Shown in pieces: positions 33,798 through 41,847 of a stretch of DNA of 64,000 nucleotides; positions within the stretch are counted from its first letter, which is position 1, and each line of letters begins with the position of its first letter. The stretch is from Inquilinus sp052078665 (GTDB lineage Bacteria; Pseudomonadota; Alphaproteobacteria; DSM-16000; Inquilinaceae). Location of the stretch: NCBI RefSeq assembly GCF_052078665.1, contig NZ_JBQJIK010000036.1, positions 15,084-79,083 on the forward strand. The letters run 5' to 3'. Below the pieces are notes generated by a model. That model did no database searches. It was not told where the DNA came from and saw nothing but the letters and a program-made list of their open reading frames with translations. A program made the position numbers and the translations under genes.

Positions 33798-34970
33798 ATG
33801 ACCCCTTCGGTCGACGAGCTGTCGCGCTGGACCGACAAGTACTTCCTGCGGACCAAGGGGATCGTGGAGCGCTTCGGCGACACCCGCGTCACCTATGCCG
33901 TGTTCATGCGCCGGCCGGTGGTGGCCGCGCCGCGGCTGGCGATCGAGTGGCTGCAGCAGGTGGCCAAGGAGCGCGGCTTCACGGTCGAGATCGAGCTGCG
34001 CTACGCCGAGGGCAAATGGGTCGGGTCGGGCGAGCCGCTGCTCTACATCACCGGCCCGCTGCGCCACCTGGTCGATTGCGAGACGGTGCTGCTGCAGAAG
34101 CTGGGCCCGGCCTGCGTCGCCGCCTACAACGCCTATACCATGTGCGCCGAGTTGTCCCGCGCCGCCTTCCTGGCGATGGATGCGCGGCACTGCGCCGGCA
34201 CCGAGATGGCGGAGTCGATGGCCTATGCCGCCAGCGTCGGCTCGGCCCGGGCCCGGCGCAAGCACGACGCCAAGGGCTTCGTCGGCAACGCCACCGACGC
34301 CACGGCGCATTTCTTCGGTCAGACCGCCGGCCTCGGCACCATGCCGCACGCCCTGATCGGCTATGCCGGCTCGACCGTCCGTGCCGCGGAGATGTTCCAC
34401 GAGGTGTACCCGGACGAGGCGCTGACCGTCCTGGTCGACTACTTCGCCCGCGAGGTCACCGACGCGCTCGAGGTCTGCCGCCGCTTCCCGGAGATGGCGG
34501 CGGCCGGCCGGCTGTCGGTCCGCATCGACACCGGCGGCGGCCGCTACATGGAAGGGCTGGGGCCCGGCGAATCCTACGCGGTGCTGGAGCGGCACGTGCC
34601 CGAGGCGGTGCGCGGCTATCGCAGCGAAGAGGAGCTGCGCCATCTGATCGGCACCGGCGTCTCGGCCGCGGCGATCCACCATCTGCGCGACAAGCTGGAC
34701 GAAGCCGGCTTCGGCAAGGTCAAGATCGTCGCCTCGAGCGGCTTCAGCCCGGCCAAGTGCCGGGTGATGGCGCTGGCCAAGGCGCCGATCGACGTGGTCG
34801 GCACCGGCAGCTTCCTGCCGGAGCGCTGGAGCGAGACCTACGCCACGGCCGACATCGTCGAATACGACGGCAAGCCGATGGTCAAGGTCGGGCGCGAATG
34901 GCTGCTGCGGCTGCGCCCGGACGGCAGCGCCCGGACGGGGCCGGACACGATGGCCGGCTCCGGGATCTGA
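33798..34970 (+). CDS. pncB: Nicotinate phosphoribosyltransferase
   Basis: This 390-residue enzyme converts nicotinate to nicotinate mononucleotide in NAD salvage. Features: RTKGIVERFGDTRVTYAVFMRRP at the N terminus, SVRIDTGGGRYMEG, VKIVASSGFSPAKC and VVGTGSFLPERW, the phosphate-binding loops of the NAPRTase type II phosphoribosyltransferase fold. A histidine required for autophosphorylation-type activation (HAL..GYAGSTVRAAEMF region) is present. It starts 20 bp after the DAHP synthase gene and likely shares its promoter. Confidence 0.87.
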   Translation: MTPSVDELSRWTDKYFLRTKGIVERFGDTRVTYAVFMRRPVVAAPRLAIEWLQQVAKERGFTVEIELRYAEGKWVGSGEPLLYITGPLRHLVDCETVLLQKLGPACVAAYNAYTMCAELSRAAFLAMDARHCAGTEMAESMAYAASVGSARARRKHDAKGFVGNATDATAHFFGQTAGLGTMPHALIGYAGSTVRAAEMFHEVYPDEALTVLVDYFAREVTDALEVCRRFPEMAAAGRLSVRIDTGGGRYMEGLGPGESYAVLERHVPEAVRGYRSEEELRHLIGTGVSAAAIHHLRDKLDEAGFGKVKIVASSGFSPAKCRVMALAKAPIDVVGTGSFLPERWSETYATADIVEYDGKPMVKVGREWLLRLRPDGSARTGPDTMAGSGI

Positions 34971-34979
34971 CGCGCGGAC

Positions 34980-35504
34980 TCAGGACGGGGACGGTTTGCG
35001 CCGCCTGACGCGCGGCGCTTCGCCCTCCTCGTCGTCGGTGTCGTCGACCGCGCCCCGCTCGATGTCGCGCTCGACCGAGGCGCTGAGCCGCTGGAACAGG
35101 CCGAGGCCGAGCATCATGCCGGTCCCGGCCACGATCAGCGCGGTCGGGTACAGCAGCAGGTTCACGTCGTCGCGCGCCACCTTGAAGATCACCACCAGGG
35201 CTTCGAGGAAGACGGCGATGATCATGGTCGAGATGAATTTGGTCAGGCTCTTGCGCACTTCGGAGGCGCGGCGCCGCTCCTGGCCCCGCGCGACCTCCTC
35301 CTCCAGCAGGTACTTGGCGACGTCGAACACGGCGATGGCGATGATCAGGTAGCCGATGACGTCCAGCATCGCCGTGTCGGTCGCGGCGTGCGGCGTCTGG
35401 AAGGTCGTCACCACCGAATAGATCGCATAGGCGGTCAGCCCGGCCGCCAGAAGCATCAGGATGACGCTGACGAGAAAGAAGGCCGCGCGGGAAACCAGTT
35501 CCAT
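34980..35504 (-). CDS. Membrane protein of unknown function
   Basis: This 174-residue protein has four hydrophobic segments: residues 7-29, 45-65 (LDVIGYLIIAIAVFDVAKYLL), 90-110 and 118-138. A charged cytoplasmic tail of about 35 residues rich in Asp/Glu and Arg ends the protein. The FDVAKYLLEEEV segment is loosely reminiscent of small inner-membrane proteins such as PsiE, but I do not recognise a firm family. It converges with pncB and is divergent from pabB. Confidence 0.6.
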   Translation of the reverse strand: MELVSRAAFFLVSVILMLLAAGLTAYAIYSVVTTFQTPHAATDTAMLDVIGYLIIAIAVFDVAKYLLEEEVARGQERRRASEVRKSLTKFISTMIIAVFLEALVVIFKVARDDVNLLLYPTALIVAGTGMMLGLGLFQRLSASVERDIERGAVDDTDDEEGEAPRVRRRKPSPS

Positions 35505-35590
35505 GAATGCCTCCCGAAGGCGCGGCGGTGTGTGCCGACCCGCCGCGTGCTAGCTTCGGGCTGACCTGTCCGCCGGAGCCCGATCGTTAC

Positions 35591-37012
35591 GTGAACCACC
35601 GCTTGGCCACTCCGTTCCCTTTGCCCGTCACCGTGGCGCCGGATGTCCTGTGCCGGCCGATCCCGTGGCGCGACCCGGTCGAGGCCTTCGCCGCGATCCG
35701 CCATCGGTCCCGGCCGGTGCTGCTCGATTCGGCCCTGGTCGACGGGACGCGGGGCCGCTGGTCGCTGATCGCGGCCGATCCGTTCCGCTGGGTCGAGGTC
35801 GGGGCCGCTGAGACGCCGGCCGATCCGTTCGGCGCCATCGCCACGCTGCTGGCCCGCTATCGGGTCGAGCCCGATCCGGAGCTGCCGCCGCTCGGGCCCG
35901 GCGCGATCGGTGTTCTGGGCTACGAGGCCGGGCGCTTCGCCGACCGCATGCCGGCGCCGCAGCCGGTCGGGCTCGCCCTGCCGGACATCGCCTTCGGACT
36001 CTATGACTGCGTCGCCGTGTTCGACGCGGTGCAGCGGCGGGCCTGGGTGCTGTCGACCGGCTGGCCCGAGGAGAACCCCGTGGCCCGCCGTCACTGGGCG
36101 CAGGCGCAGGCCGACGACCTGACCGCGGCGATCGCCGGAGCCCCGGCCTCGCCGCCGCCCGACGCGACGCCCCGCGGCGTCTGGCAGTCGGAGATGCCGG
36201 CGGACGGCTATCGCGACGGCGTCCGGCGGATCCGCGACTGGATCACCGCCGGCGACATCTACCAGGCCAACCTGACCCAGCGCTTCCTGGCCGACCTGCC
36301 GGACGGGCTCGACCCGTTCACGCTGCATCGCCGCCTGCGCGCCCTGTCGCCGGCGCCCTTCGCCGCCTTCCTCGACCTGGGGCAGGGGCGGTGGATCGCC
36401 AGCGCCTCGCCGGAGCGGTTCCTGGCGGTCGACCCGGCCGGGCGGGTCGAGACCCGGCCGATCAAGGGGACCCGGCCGCGCGGCGTCGATCCGGCGACGG
36501 ATGCCGCGCTGGCGGCGGAACTGCAGGCCAGCACGAAAGACCGGGCCGAGAACCTGATGATCGTCGACCTGCTGCGCAACGACCTGTCGAAGGTCTGCGC
36601 CGTCGGCAGCGTGCGGGTGCCGGTGCTGTGCGGGCTCGAGACCTTCCCCCGGGTGCATCACCTGGTGTCGGTGGTCGAGGGGCGGCTGGCGCCGGGCCGC
36701 AGCGCGGTCGACCTGCTGCGCGCCTGCTTCCCCGGCGGCTCGATCACCGGCGCGCCGAAGATCCGGGCGATGGAGATCATCCGGGAGCTGGAGCCGGCGC
36801 GGCGCGGGGCCTATTGCGGCTCGGTCGTCCATCTCGGCTTCGACGGGTCGATGGATTCCAGCATCGTCATCCGCACGCTGTGCGGGGCGCAGGGGCAGGT
36901 GGCAGCCCAGGCCGGCGGTGGCATCGTCTATGATTCCGACCCGGACGCCGAGTATGACGAGGCCATGGTGAAGGTCCGGCCGCTGCTGCAGGCGCTGGCG
37001 GGGACCGGCTGA
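35591..37012 (+). CDS. pabB: Aminodeoxychorismate synthase component I
   Basis: This protein of about 473 residues makes 4-amino-4-deoxychorismate from chorismate and ammonia in folate synthesis. Chorismate-binding motifs are visible: IKGTRPRG, AENLMIVDLLRNDLSKVC, FPRVHHLVSVVEG and FPGGSITGAPKIRAMEII. The start is uncertain: GTG 35591 gives a family-like N terminus with GGAG 12 bases upstream; in-frame ATG 35507 is two bases from the divergent gene's start. The stop overlaps the start of pabC (TGATG). No glutaminase (pabA) is adjacent. Confidence 0.85.
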   Translation: MNHRLATPFPLPVTVAPDVLCRPIPWRDPVEAFAAIRHRSRPVLLDSALVDGTRGRWSLIAADPFRWVEVGAAETPADPFGAIATLLARYRVEPDPELPPLGPGAIGVLGYEAGRFADRMPAPQPVGLALPDIAFGLYDCVAVFDAVQRRAWVLSTGWPEENPVARRHWAQAQADDLTAAIAGAPASPPPDATPRGVWQSEMPADGYRDGVRRIRDWITAGDIYQANLTQRFLADLPDGLDPFTLHRRLRALSPAPFAAFLDLGQGRWIASASPERFLAVDPAGRVETRPIKGTRPRGVDPATDAALAAELQASTKDRAENLMIVDLLRNDLSKVCAVGSVRVPVLCGLETFPRVHHLVSVVEGRLAPGRSAVDLLRACFPGGSITGAPKIRAMEIIRELEPARRGAYCGSVVHLGFDGSMDSSIVIRTLCGAQGQVAAQAGGGIVYDSDPDAEYDEAMVKVRPLLQALAGTG

Positions 37013-37818
37013 TGCCCTGGCTGAATGGCGAGATGCTGACGGCCGGGGCGGCACGGATTGACCCGGCCGACCGCGGCTTCATCCTCGGCGACGGGCTGTT
37101 CGAGACCATCCGGGTGCGCGACGGCGCCGCGGTCTGGCTGGACCGGCATCTGGCGCGGCTGACCGAAGGCAGCGCCGTGCTGGGCATCCCGGCGCGCTTC
37201 GGCGATGCCGCGCTGGCCGAAGCCTGCGCCGCGGTGATCGCGGCTGAGGGGATCGAGGCCGGGGTGCTGCGCCTGACCGTCAGCCGTGGCACCGGACCGC
37301 GCGGCGTGCTGCCCCCGGCGGCGCCATTTCCAACCGTGCTGGTCGCCGGCCATGCCGGGCTGCCGCCGCAGGGGTCTGTGGCTCTGGTCGTCGCCCGCGG
37401 GACCTGCCGCAACCAGGCCTCGCCGCTCAGCCGGGTGAAGTCGCTCAACTATCTCGACGCGGTGCTGGCCCGGCGCGAGGCGGCGGAGCGCGGCGCCGAC
37501 GACGCGGTGATGCTGAACACCGCGGGCCGGGTGGCCGAGACCACCATCGCCAACCTGTTCGCCCGGATCGATGGCGCCTGGGTAACGCCGCCGGTGGCGG
37601 AGGGGGCCTTGCCCGGGATCATGCGCGCCGAGGTGCTGGCGCGGCTGGAGGCAGTGGAGCGGCCGCTCGCGGTCGAGGATCTGCGGCGGGCGGGAGCGCT
37701 GCTGCTGACCAACGCTCTGTCGATCCGCGCCGTGGGGCGGCTGGAGGACAGGGCTCTGCCGGTCGGAGCAGAGGCCGCTATCGGCCTGCGCCGCGAACTG
37801 GGATTGCCTGCGGTATGA
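37012..37818 (+). CDS. pabC: Aminotransferase class IV, likely 4-amino-4-deoxychorismate lyase
   Basis: This 268-residue PLP enzyme most likely converts 4-amino-4-deoxychorismate to 4-aminobenzoate and pyruvate. Fold-type IV features: DRGFILGDGLFETIRVRDG at the N terminus, the PLP Lys in SRVKSLNYLDAV near residue 143, ETTIANLF and the phosphate-binding LLTNALSIRAVG near the end. Related D-amino acid or branched-chain aminotransferases share these motifs, but immediate coupling to pabB supports PabC. Confidence 0.85.
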   Translation: MPWLNGEMLTAGAARIDPADRGFILGDGLFETIRVRDGAAVWLDRHLARLTEGSAVLGIPARFGDAALAEACAAVIAAEGIEAGVLRLTVSRGTGPRGVLPPAAPFPTVLVAGHAGLPPQGSVALVVARGTCRNQASPLSRVKSLNYLDAVLARREAAERGADDAVMLNTAGRVAETTIANLFARIDGAWVTPPVAEGALPGIMRAEVLARLEAVERPLAVEDLRRAGALLLTNALSIRAVGRLEDRALPVGAEAAIGLRRELGLPAV

Positions 37819-37923
37819 GGTAAGACATATTCGAAGGGTGCGGAAGCGAAGACATTCGTGATTGAATGAAAGTATTTCTTTCGATTTTGATGCTGGGTGC
37901 AGAAATCAAGATTTTTGTGACCA

Positions 37924-38487
37924 CTAACCTTGTGCTCGTGCAAAGTGTGCCAGGTGAGTCCTGACCACGAGGTAATGAAAGGGCCTGATCACGTTGAGAT
38001 AGGTGAGGCCGACGGCATTGTGGGAGTGCACGACGGTTGTCGCGATGAGCTGCGTGCCGGTTGGAGAATTGCGACGGAGCAGCGATAACCGGAAGTCCAG
38101 GTGTCGATCATCCTCACCCAGCACAATCTCGTCGTTGCCTTCCCATTGCACCGGGAAGAAGTCCACGCGATCGTTGTCGGCCCTGGACGCTCGGACCTCG
38201 CCGGAGGTTTTGACGCCAAGGGGCGTCACCATGGCATCGCGCACCGCGACCAACGCCTTGATCCACGCGGGCGGATCGCCGACTGTCCGGGTCGCCAGCA
38301 TGCGCATGCTGTACTGTTTCGATGAACTCAAATCGATGCTGTAGCTATCGAGTAGGCTGGCATTCTCGTACCAGCCTGCAACGACGCTTTCAGGTGGCGG
38401 CGTGGTCCGGCGCACCCGTGCTTTTCGTTCTAAACACATGCCGACGGCCTCGATAAAGTCATTTGCGGGCAGAATGTCGCGCTTCAC
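37924..38487 (-). CDS. DUF2867 domain-containing protein
   Basis: This protein of about 187 residues fits the DUF2867 family: ASLLDSYSIDLSSSKQYS, then WIKALVAVRDAMVTPLGVKTSGEV, and VVHSHNAVGLTYLNVIRPFHYLVV. The function of this family is unknown; it often occurs near sugar- or lipid-modifying enzymes. The GTG start at 38487 overlaps the stop codon of the esterase gene (GTGA), so the two are one operon. Its base composition looks noticeably less GC-rich than the neighbours, a sign of possible recent transfer. Confidence 0.72.
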   Translation of the reverse strand: MKRDILPANDFIEAVGMCLERKARVRRTTPPPESVVAGWYENASLLDSYSIDLSSSKQYSMRMLATRTVGDPPAWIKALVAVRDAMVTPLGVKTSGEVRASRADNDRVDFFPVQWEGNDEIVLGEDDRHLDFRLSLLRRNSPTGTQLIATTVVHSHNAVGLTYLNVIRPFHYLVVRTHLAHFARAQG

Positions 38488-39401
38488 AGCCGCGGGTGGT
38501 CGGCGAAGAAGCGCCAGATATGCGGCGTGGCGGCGAAGCCGGGGGTCATCTGGCCGTCCGGCCACGCGTGGTAGCCGTCCTCGACCACGTCGAACCGGAC
38601 CGCGGTTCCGGCCCGGCAGTCCGGATAATCCTCCACCTTGATGCCCAGCACCGTCGCCCGCGCCACCGGCTGCGCCCGGCAGCCGTCGAAGGCGGCCCAG
38701 AAGGCGACCGAGTCCCGCACCGGCGGGAACTTGGCGCGGGCATAGCTCTCGCGCTCGGGGGTGCCCTTGAACGGGACCGCCTCGTCGCCGGTGCCGTGGA
38801 CGTGGATCACCGAGACGGGGCGGCTCGGGGTGCAGGACGGCACCAGGATGGCGCCCGAGACCACGGCGATTCCGGCGAAGATGTCGCTGGCGTCGCAGGC
38901 CAGGCGATAGGCCATCATGCCCCCGGCGGAGAAGCCGGCGGCGTAGACGCGGTGGCGGTCGACCGCGCGCTCCTGCTCGATCGTCGACACCAGGGCGCGC
39001 AGGAAGCCGACATCGTCGGCGTCCTGCCGCATCGCCGCGCCGCAGCAATCGCCGGCGTTCCAGCTGAACTGGCCGGCGGTCTCGGCGGTCGGCTTCAGGC
39101 GGCCGGTGCCGTTCGGATAGGCGACGATGAAGCCTTCCGTATCGGCCTCGGCGCTGAAGCCGGTCAGGGCGATCGCGCTGTCGGCGTTGGAGCCGCCGCC
39201 ATGCAGCACCACCACCAGCGGCAGCGGGTTGCCGCCCGCCGCGGCCGGCGGCAGGTGCAGGATGTAGCTGCGGGCCACGCCGTCGACCGGCAGCGTGGCT
39301 TCGACATCCGTGCCGGCGGCTCGTCCCGATGCCATCGACAATGGTAGGGCGAGCGCCGCGATCACCGCGAACATCAGCGCTTGTGCAAGCCGTCGTGCCA
39401 T
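38484..39401 (-). CDS. Secreted alpha/beta-hydrolase, LpqC/PHB depolymerase-like
   Basis: This 305-residue protein starts with a signal peptide (ARRLAQALMFAVIAALALPLSMASGRAAG) and belongs to the LpqC-type poly(3-hydroxybutyrate) depolymerase/feruloyl esterase family. The nucleophile Ser is in YAAGFSAGGMMAYRL near residue 157. FSWNAGDCCGAAM (paired cysteines) and the HVHGTGDEAVPF segment with the acid residue are typical, and the catalytic His is in DGYHAWPDG. It is exported and probably cleaves ester bonds in polyhydroxyalkanoate or plant-derived phenolic esters. Confidence 0.83.
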   Translation of the reverse strand: MARRLAQALMFAVIAALALPLSMASGRAAGTDVEATLPVDGVARSYILHLPPAAAGGNPLPLVVVLHGGGSNADSAIALTGFSAEADTEGFIVAYPNGTGRLKPTAETAGQFSWNAGDCCGAAMRQDADDVGFLRALVSTIEQERAVDRHRVYAAGFSAGGMMAYRLACDASDIFAGIAVVSGAILVPSCTPSRPVSVIHVHGTGDEAVPFKGTPERESYARAKFPPVRDSVAFWAAFDGCRAQPVARATVLGIKVEDYPDCRAGTAVRFDVVEDGYHAWPDGQMTPGFAATPHIWRFFADHPRL

Positions 39402-39485
39402 TTCTGCCGTCTCGATCGGGTCCGGCGCGAGAATAGCGCGGGCGGCCCAGCTATCCGGCCGCGATGAAGGGTCGCGGGGTCGCCG

Positions 39486-40202
39486 CTATCCTCTGGCCGC
39501 CTTGCCGCGCCGCCCGGCGTCCTGCGCCAGTTGCTCGATCAGCCCGACGAGCTCGCGATGGGCAGGGGTGGCGGGGTCGCGCAGGGCGGAGGTCGGCTGG
39601 TCCTCGGTCAGATGGCTCAGCCGCACCAGGGCGCGGATGCGCTGCCGCCGGGTCTGCTTGAGATCGGAGGAGCGGTGCCGGAACAGGATCCGGGCCAGCT
39701 CGCCGTCACCGAACAGGGCGTTCAGCTCGGCGCCGGTCGTGTAGATCAGGAACAGCACCAGGATCCAGATCTGGATGAAGAGGAACCGGTGCCAGGAGAA
39801 CTGCTCCGCCAGGGCCGCGCCGAAGCCGCCGATCTGGCCGCTATCGACGACATGGTGGATGAAGGCCTCGAGCAGCCGGGCGATGAAGACGAAGGCCCAG
39901 TACACGAAGGTCTTGAACAGGATCGGCAGGATCAGCGGCGCGTGGTCGAAGCGCCGCAGGAACGGCATCTTGTCGGCGACCAGCACCGCCTTGCCGACCA
40001 CCAGCGCCGCCGTGGTCGCGACCAGGAAGTTGATCGACCGGGCGAGGTATTCGGACAGCACCAGGTTCTGCGTGAACACGATCAGGTTGAAGCCGACCAG
40101 GAAGAACAGGGTCGGCGGCAGGACGTGGCGGATCTCATGGCCGAGATGACGGAGAACGCGGTGCAGACGGCTGTCCTGCGCCGCCAGGGAGGTGCTGGCC
40201 AT
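39486..40202 (-). CDS. Four-helix membrane protein of unknown function
   Basis: This 238-residue protein has hydrophobic segments near residues 25-47, 60-80, 92-118 and 146-170, and a basic cytoplasmic tail with an RHRSSDLKQTRRQRIRAL stretch. The ATG at 40202 is favoured; the frame is open much further upstream without a plausible start. I recognise no family. It is transcribed in the same direction as the esterase pair, 84 bp upstream of it, and follows the ThrRS gene, from which it is separated by a strong hairpin. Confidence 0.6.
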   Translation of the reverse strand: MASTSLAAQDSRLHRVLRHLGHEIRHVLPPTLFFLVGFNLIVFTQNLVLSEYLARSINFLVATTAALVVGKAVLVADKMPFLRRFDHAPLILPILFKTFVYWAFVFIARLLEAFIHHVVDSGQIGGFGAALAEQFSWHRFLFIQIWILVLFLIYTTGAELNALFGDGELARILFRHRSSDLKQTRRQRIRALVRLSHLTEDQPTSALRDPATPAHRELVGLIEQLAQDAGRRGKAARG

Positions 40203-40250
40203 CGACCGTCTCCGGTGCTTGGGACCGTTCCGGAATCCTGGCGCCGAAGC

Positions 40251-40279
40251 GGGGCGCGGCAAAGCATATTCCGCGCCCC
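40251..40279 (-). terminator. Hairpin after the ThrRS gene
   Basis: GGGGCGCGG and CCGCGCCCC pair in a 9-bp stem with an 11-nt loop, starting 6 bp after the ThrRS stop codon on the minus strand. No T-run follows, so it may stabilise the mRNA end rather than terminate. Confidence 0.45.
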
Positions 40280-40285
40280 CGCAGA

Positions 40286-41494
40286 TCAGGCGGCGAGGGC
40301 AGGGGCCGGCGATTGCGCCTCGGCCTCCAGCCGGGCGATCGCGGCGGCCAGGGGCAGGGATTCCTGACGGCCGTCGCGATAGCGCAGCGCCACGGTGCCG
40401 TCCCGCGCCTCGCGCGCGCCGATCGCGGCCAGCACAGGGACGCCATCGGCATGGGCGTCGACGATCTTGCGCGACAGCCGCTCCGGCCGGGCGTCGAGGG
40501 CGACGCGCAGCCCCGCCGCCTCGAACGCCTCGGCCACCCGGCAGGCCGGGACGACGTCGTCCGCGCCGATCGAGGCGACCACCACCTGCTCCGGCGCCAG
40601 CCACAGCGGCAGCTTGCCTTCATGGTGCTCGAGCAGGATGCCGATGAAGCGCTCCAGGCTGCCCAGCACCGCGTGGTGCAGCATCACGGGCAATTGGTGG
40701 TTGCCATGCTCGTCGACATAGGCGGCATCTAGCCGCTCCGGCATCACCAGGTCGAGCTGGATGACGCCGCATTGCCAGCGCCGGTCGCGGCTGTCGCGCA
40801 GGTGGAATTCCAGCTTCGGGCCGTAGAAGGCGCCCTCGCCGGGCAGGGTCTCGAAGTCGAGCCCGACCTGCCGCGCCGCGTCCGCCAGCGCCGCCTCGGC
40901 CCGGTCCCAGACCTCGTCCGACCCCGCCCGCTGCACCGGCCGTGTGGCGAAGGCGACGTCGAAGCGGTCGAAGCCGAAATCGGCGTAGATCCGGCGCAGC
41001 AGGCCGCAGAACCGCGCCACCTCGGCCTGGATCTGTTGCTCCAGGCAGAACACATGGGCGTCGTCCTGGACGAAGCCGCGCGCCCGCATCAGCCCCTGCA
41101 GCGCGCCGGATGGCTCGTTGCGGTGCACGGCGCCGAACTCGAAGTAGCGGATCGGCAGCTCGCGATGCGACCGCACGCGCTTGTTGAAGATCTGGATGTG
41201 CCCGGGGCAGCTCATCGGCTTCAGCGCCATGATCCGGCCCTCATCGGCCACGGCGAACATCTGGGCGCCGAATTTCTGCCAGTGGCCGCTGCGGTTCCAC
41301 AGGCCGCGGGCCAGCAGCTGCGGTGTCCGCACCTCGCGATAGCCGGCCCGGGCCATGCGCCTTCGGACATGGTCCTCGACCACGCGGTAGAGCGCCCAGC
41401 CGCGCGGGTGCCAGAAGACCATGCCGGGGCCGTCCTCCTGCTGGTGGAACAGGTCGAGGCGGTTGCCGAGGCTGCGGTGATCGATGTCGTCCAT
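40286..41494 (-). CDS. Threonyl-tRNA synthetase lacking TGS and editing domains
   Basis: This 402-residue class II synthetase charges tRNA-Thr. It has the catalytic core (motif 1 around residues 25-65; ALKPMSCPGH with zinc ligand Cys96; motif 2 FGAVHRNEPSG; FVQDDAHVFC with zinc ligand His147; LHHAVLGSLERF) and a C-terminal anticodon-binding domain. Bacterial ThrRS is normally about 640 residues; here the N-terminal TGS and the N2 editing domain that removes mis-attached serine are missing. A full-length thrS probably exists elsewhere. GGAG lies six bases before the ATG. A threonine-rich leader peptide and terminator precede it, which indicates attenuation control. Confidence 0.88.
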   Translation of the reverse strand: MDDIDHRSLGNRLDLFHQQEDGPGMVFWHPRGWALYRVVEDHVRRRMARAGYREVRTPQLLARGLWNRSGHWQKFGAQMFAVADEGRIMALKPMSCPGHIQIFNKRVRSHRELPIRYFEFGAVHRNEPSGALQGLMRARGFVQDDAHVFCLEQQIQAEVARFCGLLRRIYADFGFDRFDVAFATRPVQRAGSDEVWDRAEAALADAARQVGLDFETLPGEGAFYGPKLEFHLRDSRDRRWQCGVIQLDLVMPERLDAAYVDEHGNHQLPVMLHHAVLGSLERFIGILLEHHEGKLPLWLAPEQVVVASIGADDVVPACRVAEAFEAAGLRVALDARPERLSRKIVDAHADGVPVLAAIGAREARDGTVALRYRDGRQESLPLAAAIARLEAEAQSPAPALAA

Positions 41495-41543
41495 GGGAAG
41501 TCTCCGTTGCGTTGGACCGGCGCAGGGAGAGCCCAGAAAGACC

Positions 41544-41574
41544 AAGGGCCCCGTCCGTTGCCGGCGGGGCCCTT
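41544..41574 (-). terminator. Attenuator terminator in the ThrRS leader
   Basis: AAGGGCCCCG and CGGGGCCCTT pair perfectly (10 bp, 11-nt loop), extended by ACCAA/TTGGT with a one-base bulge. On the minus strand TCTTTCT follows. It stands between the Thr-rich leader peptide and the ThrRS start, as in classical amino-acid attenuators. Confidence 0.8.
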
Positions 41575-41599
41575 TGGTGGTCGGCGAGGCGCTGTCCGA

Positions 41600-41683
41600 T
41601 CAGCGCGCACGACCTCCGCACGACCCGCCTGTGGCGGTGGTCGTTTTGGCGGTCGCGGTAATCATCGAACGGATCGCGCTCAT
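41600..41683 (-). CDS. Threonine-rich leader peptide of the ThrRS gene
   Basis: A 27-residue reading frame contains the run ITATAKTTTAT, that is six Thr codons (ACC, ACC, ACG, ACC, ACC, ACA) in eleven positions. The mRNA over and after these codons can fold (ACGAC-N2-CCGCC with GGCGG-GTCGT), so ribosome stalling for lack of charged tRNA-Thr would alter folding. The stop is 26 bp before the terminator stem. No Shine-Dalgarno is obvious; the promoter candidate places the transcript start at or next to the ATG, so translation may be leaderless. Confidence 0.7.
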   Translation of the reverse strand: MSAIRSMITATAKTTTATGGSCGGRAR

Positions 41684-41689
41684 GGCATC

Positions 41690-41719
41690 AGTAGAGCCAT
41701 GGCCTGCAGACGGCGTCAA
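41690..41719 (-). promoter_or_regulatory. Promoter candidate for the ThrRS leader
   Basis: On the minus strand TTGACG (41714-41719) and TCTACT (41690-41695) are separated by 18 bp. The expected start of transcription is about 41683, the first base of the leader peptide ATG. Confidence 0.45.
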
Positions 41720-41765
41720 CCAGGATGCAACGCGGGGAGGGGCTGCCGTGTTGATGCGGCGGGAC

Positions 41766-41794
41766 TTGTCATCAGCCGGGTCTCTCGCTATATT
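41766..41794 (+). promoter_or_regulatory. Promoter of the Xre-RES toxin-antitoxin operon
   Basis: TTGTCA (41766-41771) and TATATT (41789-41794) are separated by exactly 17 bp, a near-consensus sigma-70 type promoter. Two repeat operators follow immediately downstream. Confidence 0.65.
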
Positions 41795-41796
41795 TA

Positions 41797-41826
41797 TCTC
41801 AAACGAGATTGAAAGTCTCAAATGAG
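41797..41826 (+). promoter_or_regulatory. Tandem operator sites of the Xre-RES operon
   Basis: TCTCAAACGAG (41797-41807) and TCTCAAATGAG (41816-41826) are direct repeats 19 bp apart, each itself partly palindromic. They lie just after the -10 element and before the antitoxin gene, suiting autorepression by the antitoxin. Confidence 0.6.
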
Positions 41827-41847
41827 TTTGAAAAAAGGAGCGGTTCG

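Noticed and set aside
41495..41683. T-box riboswitch in front of the ThrRS gene
   Set aside because: No T-box core sequence is visible; the Thr-rich reading frame and terminator fit peptide-based attenuation instead.
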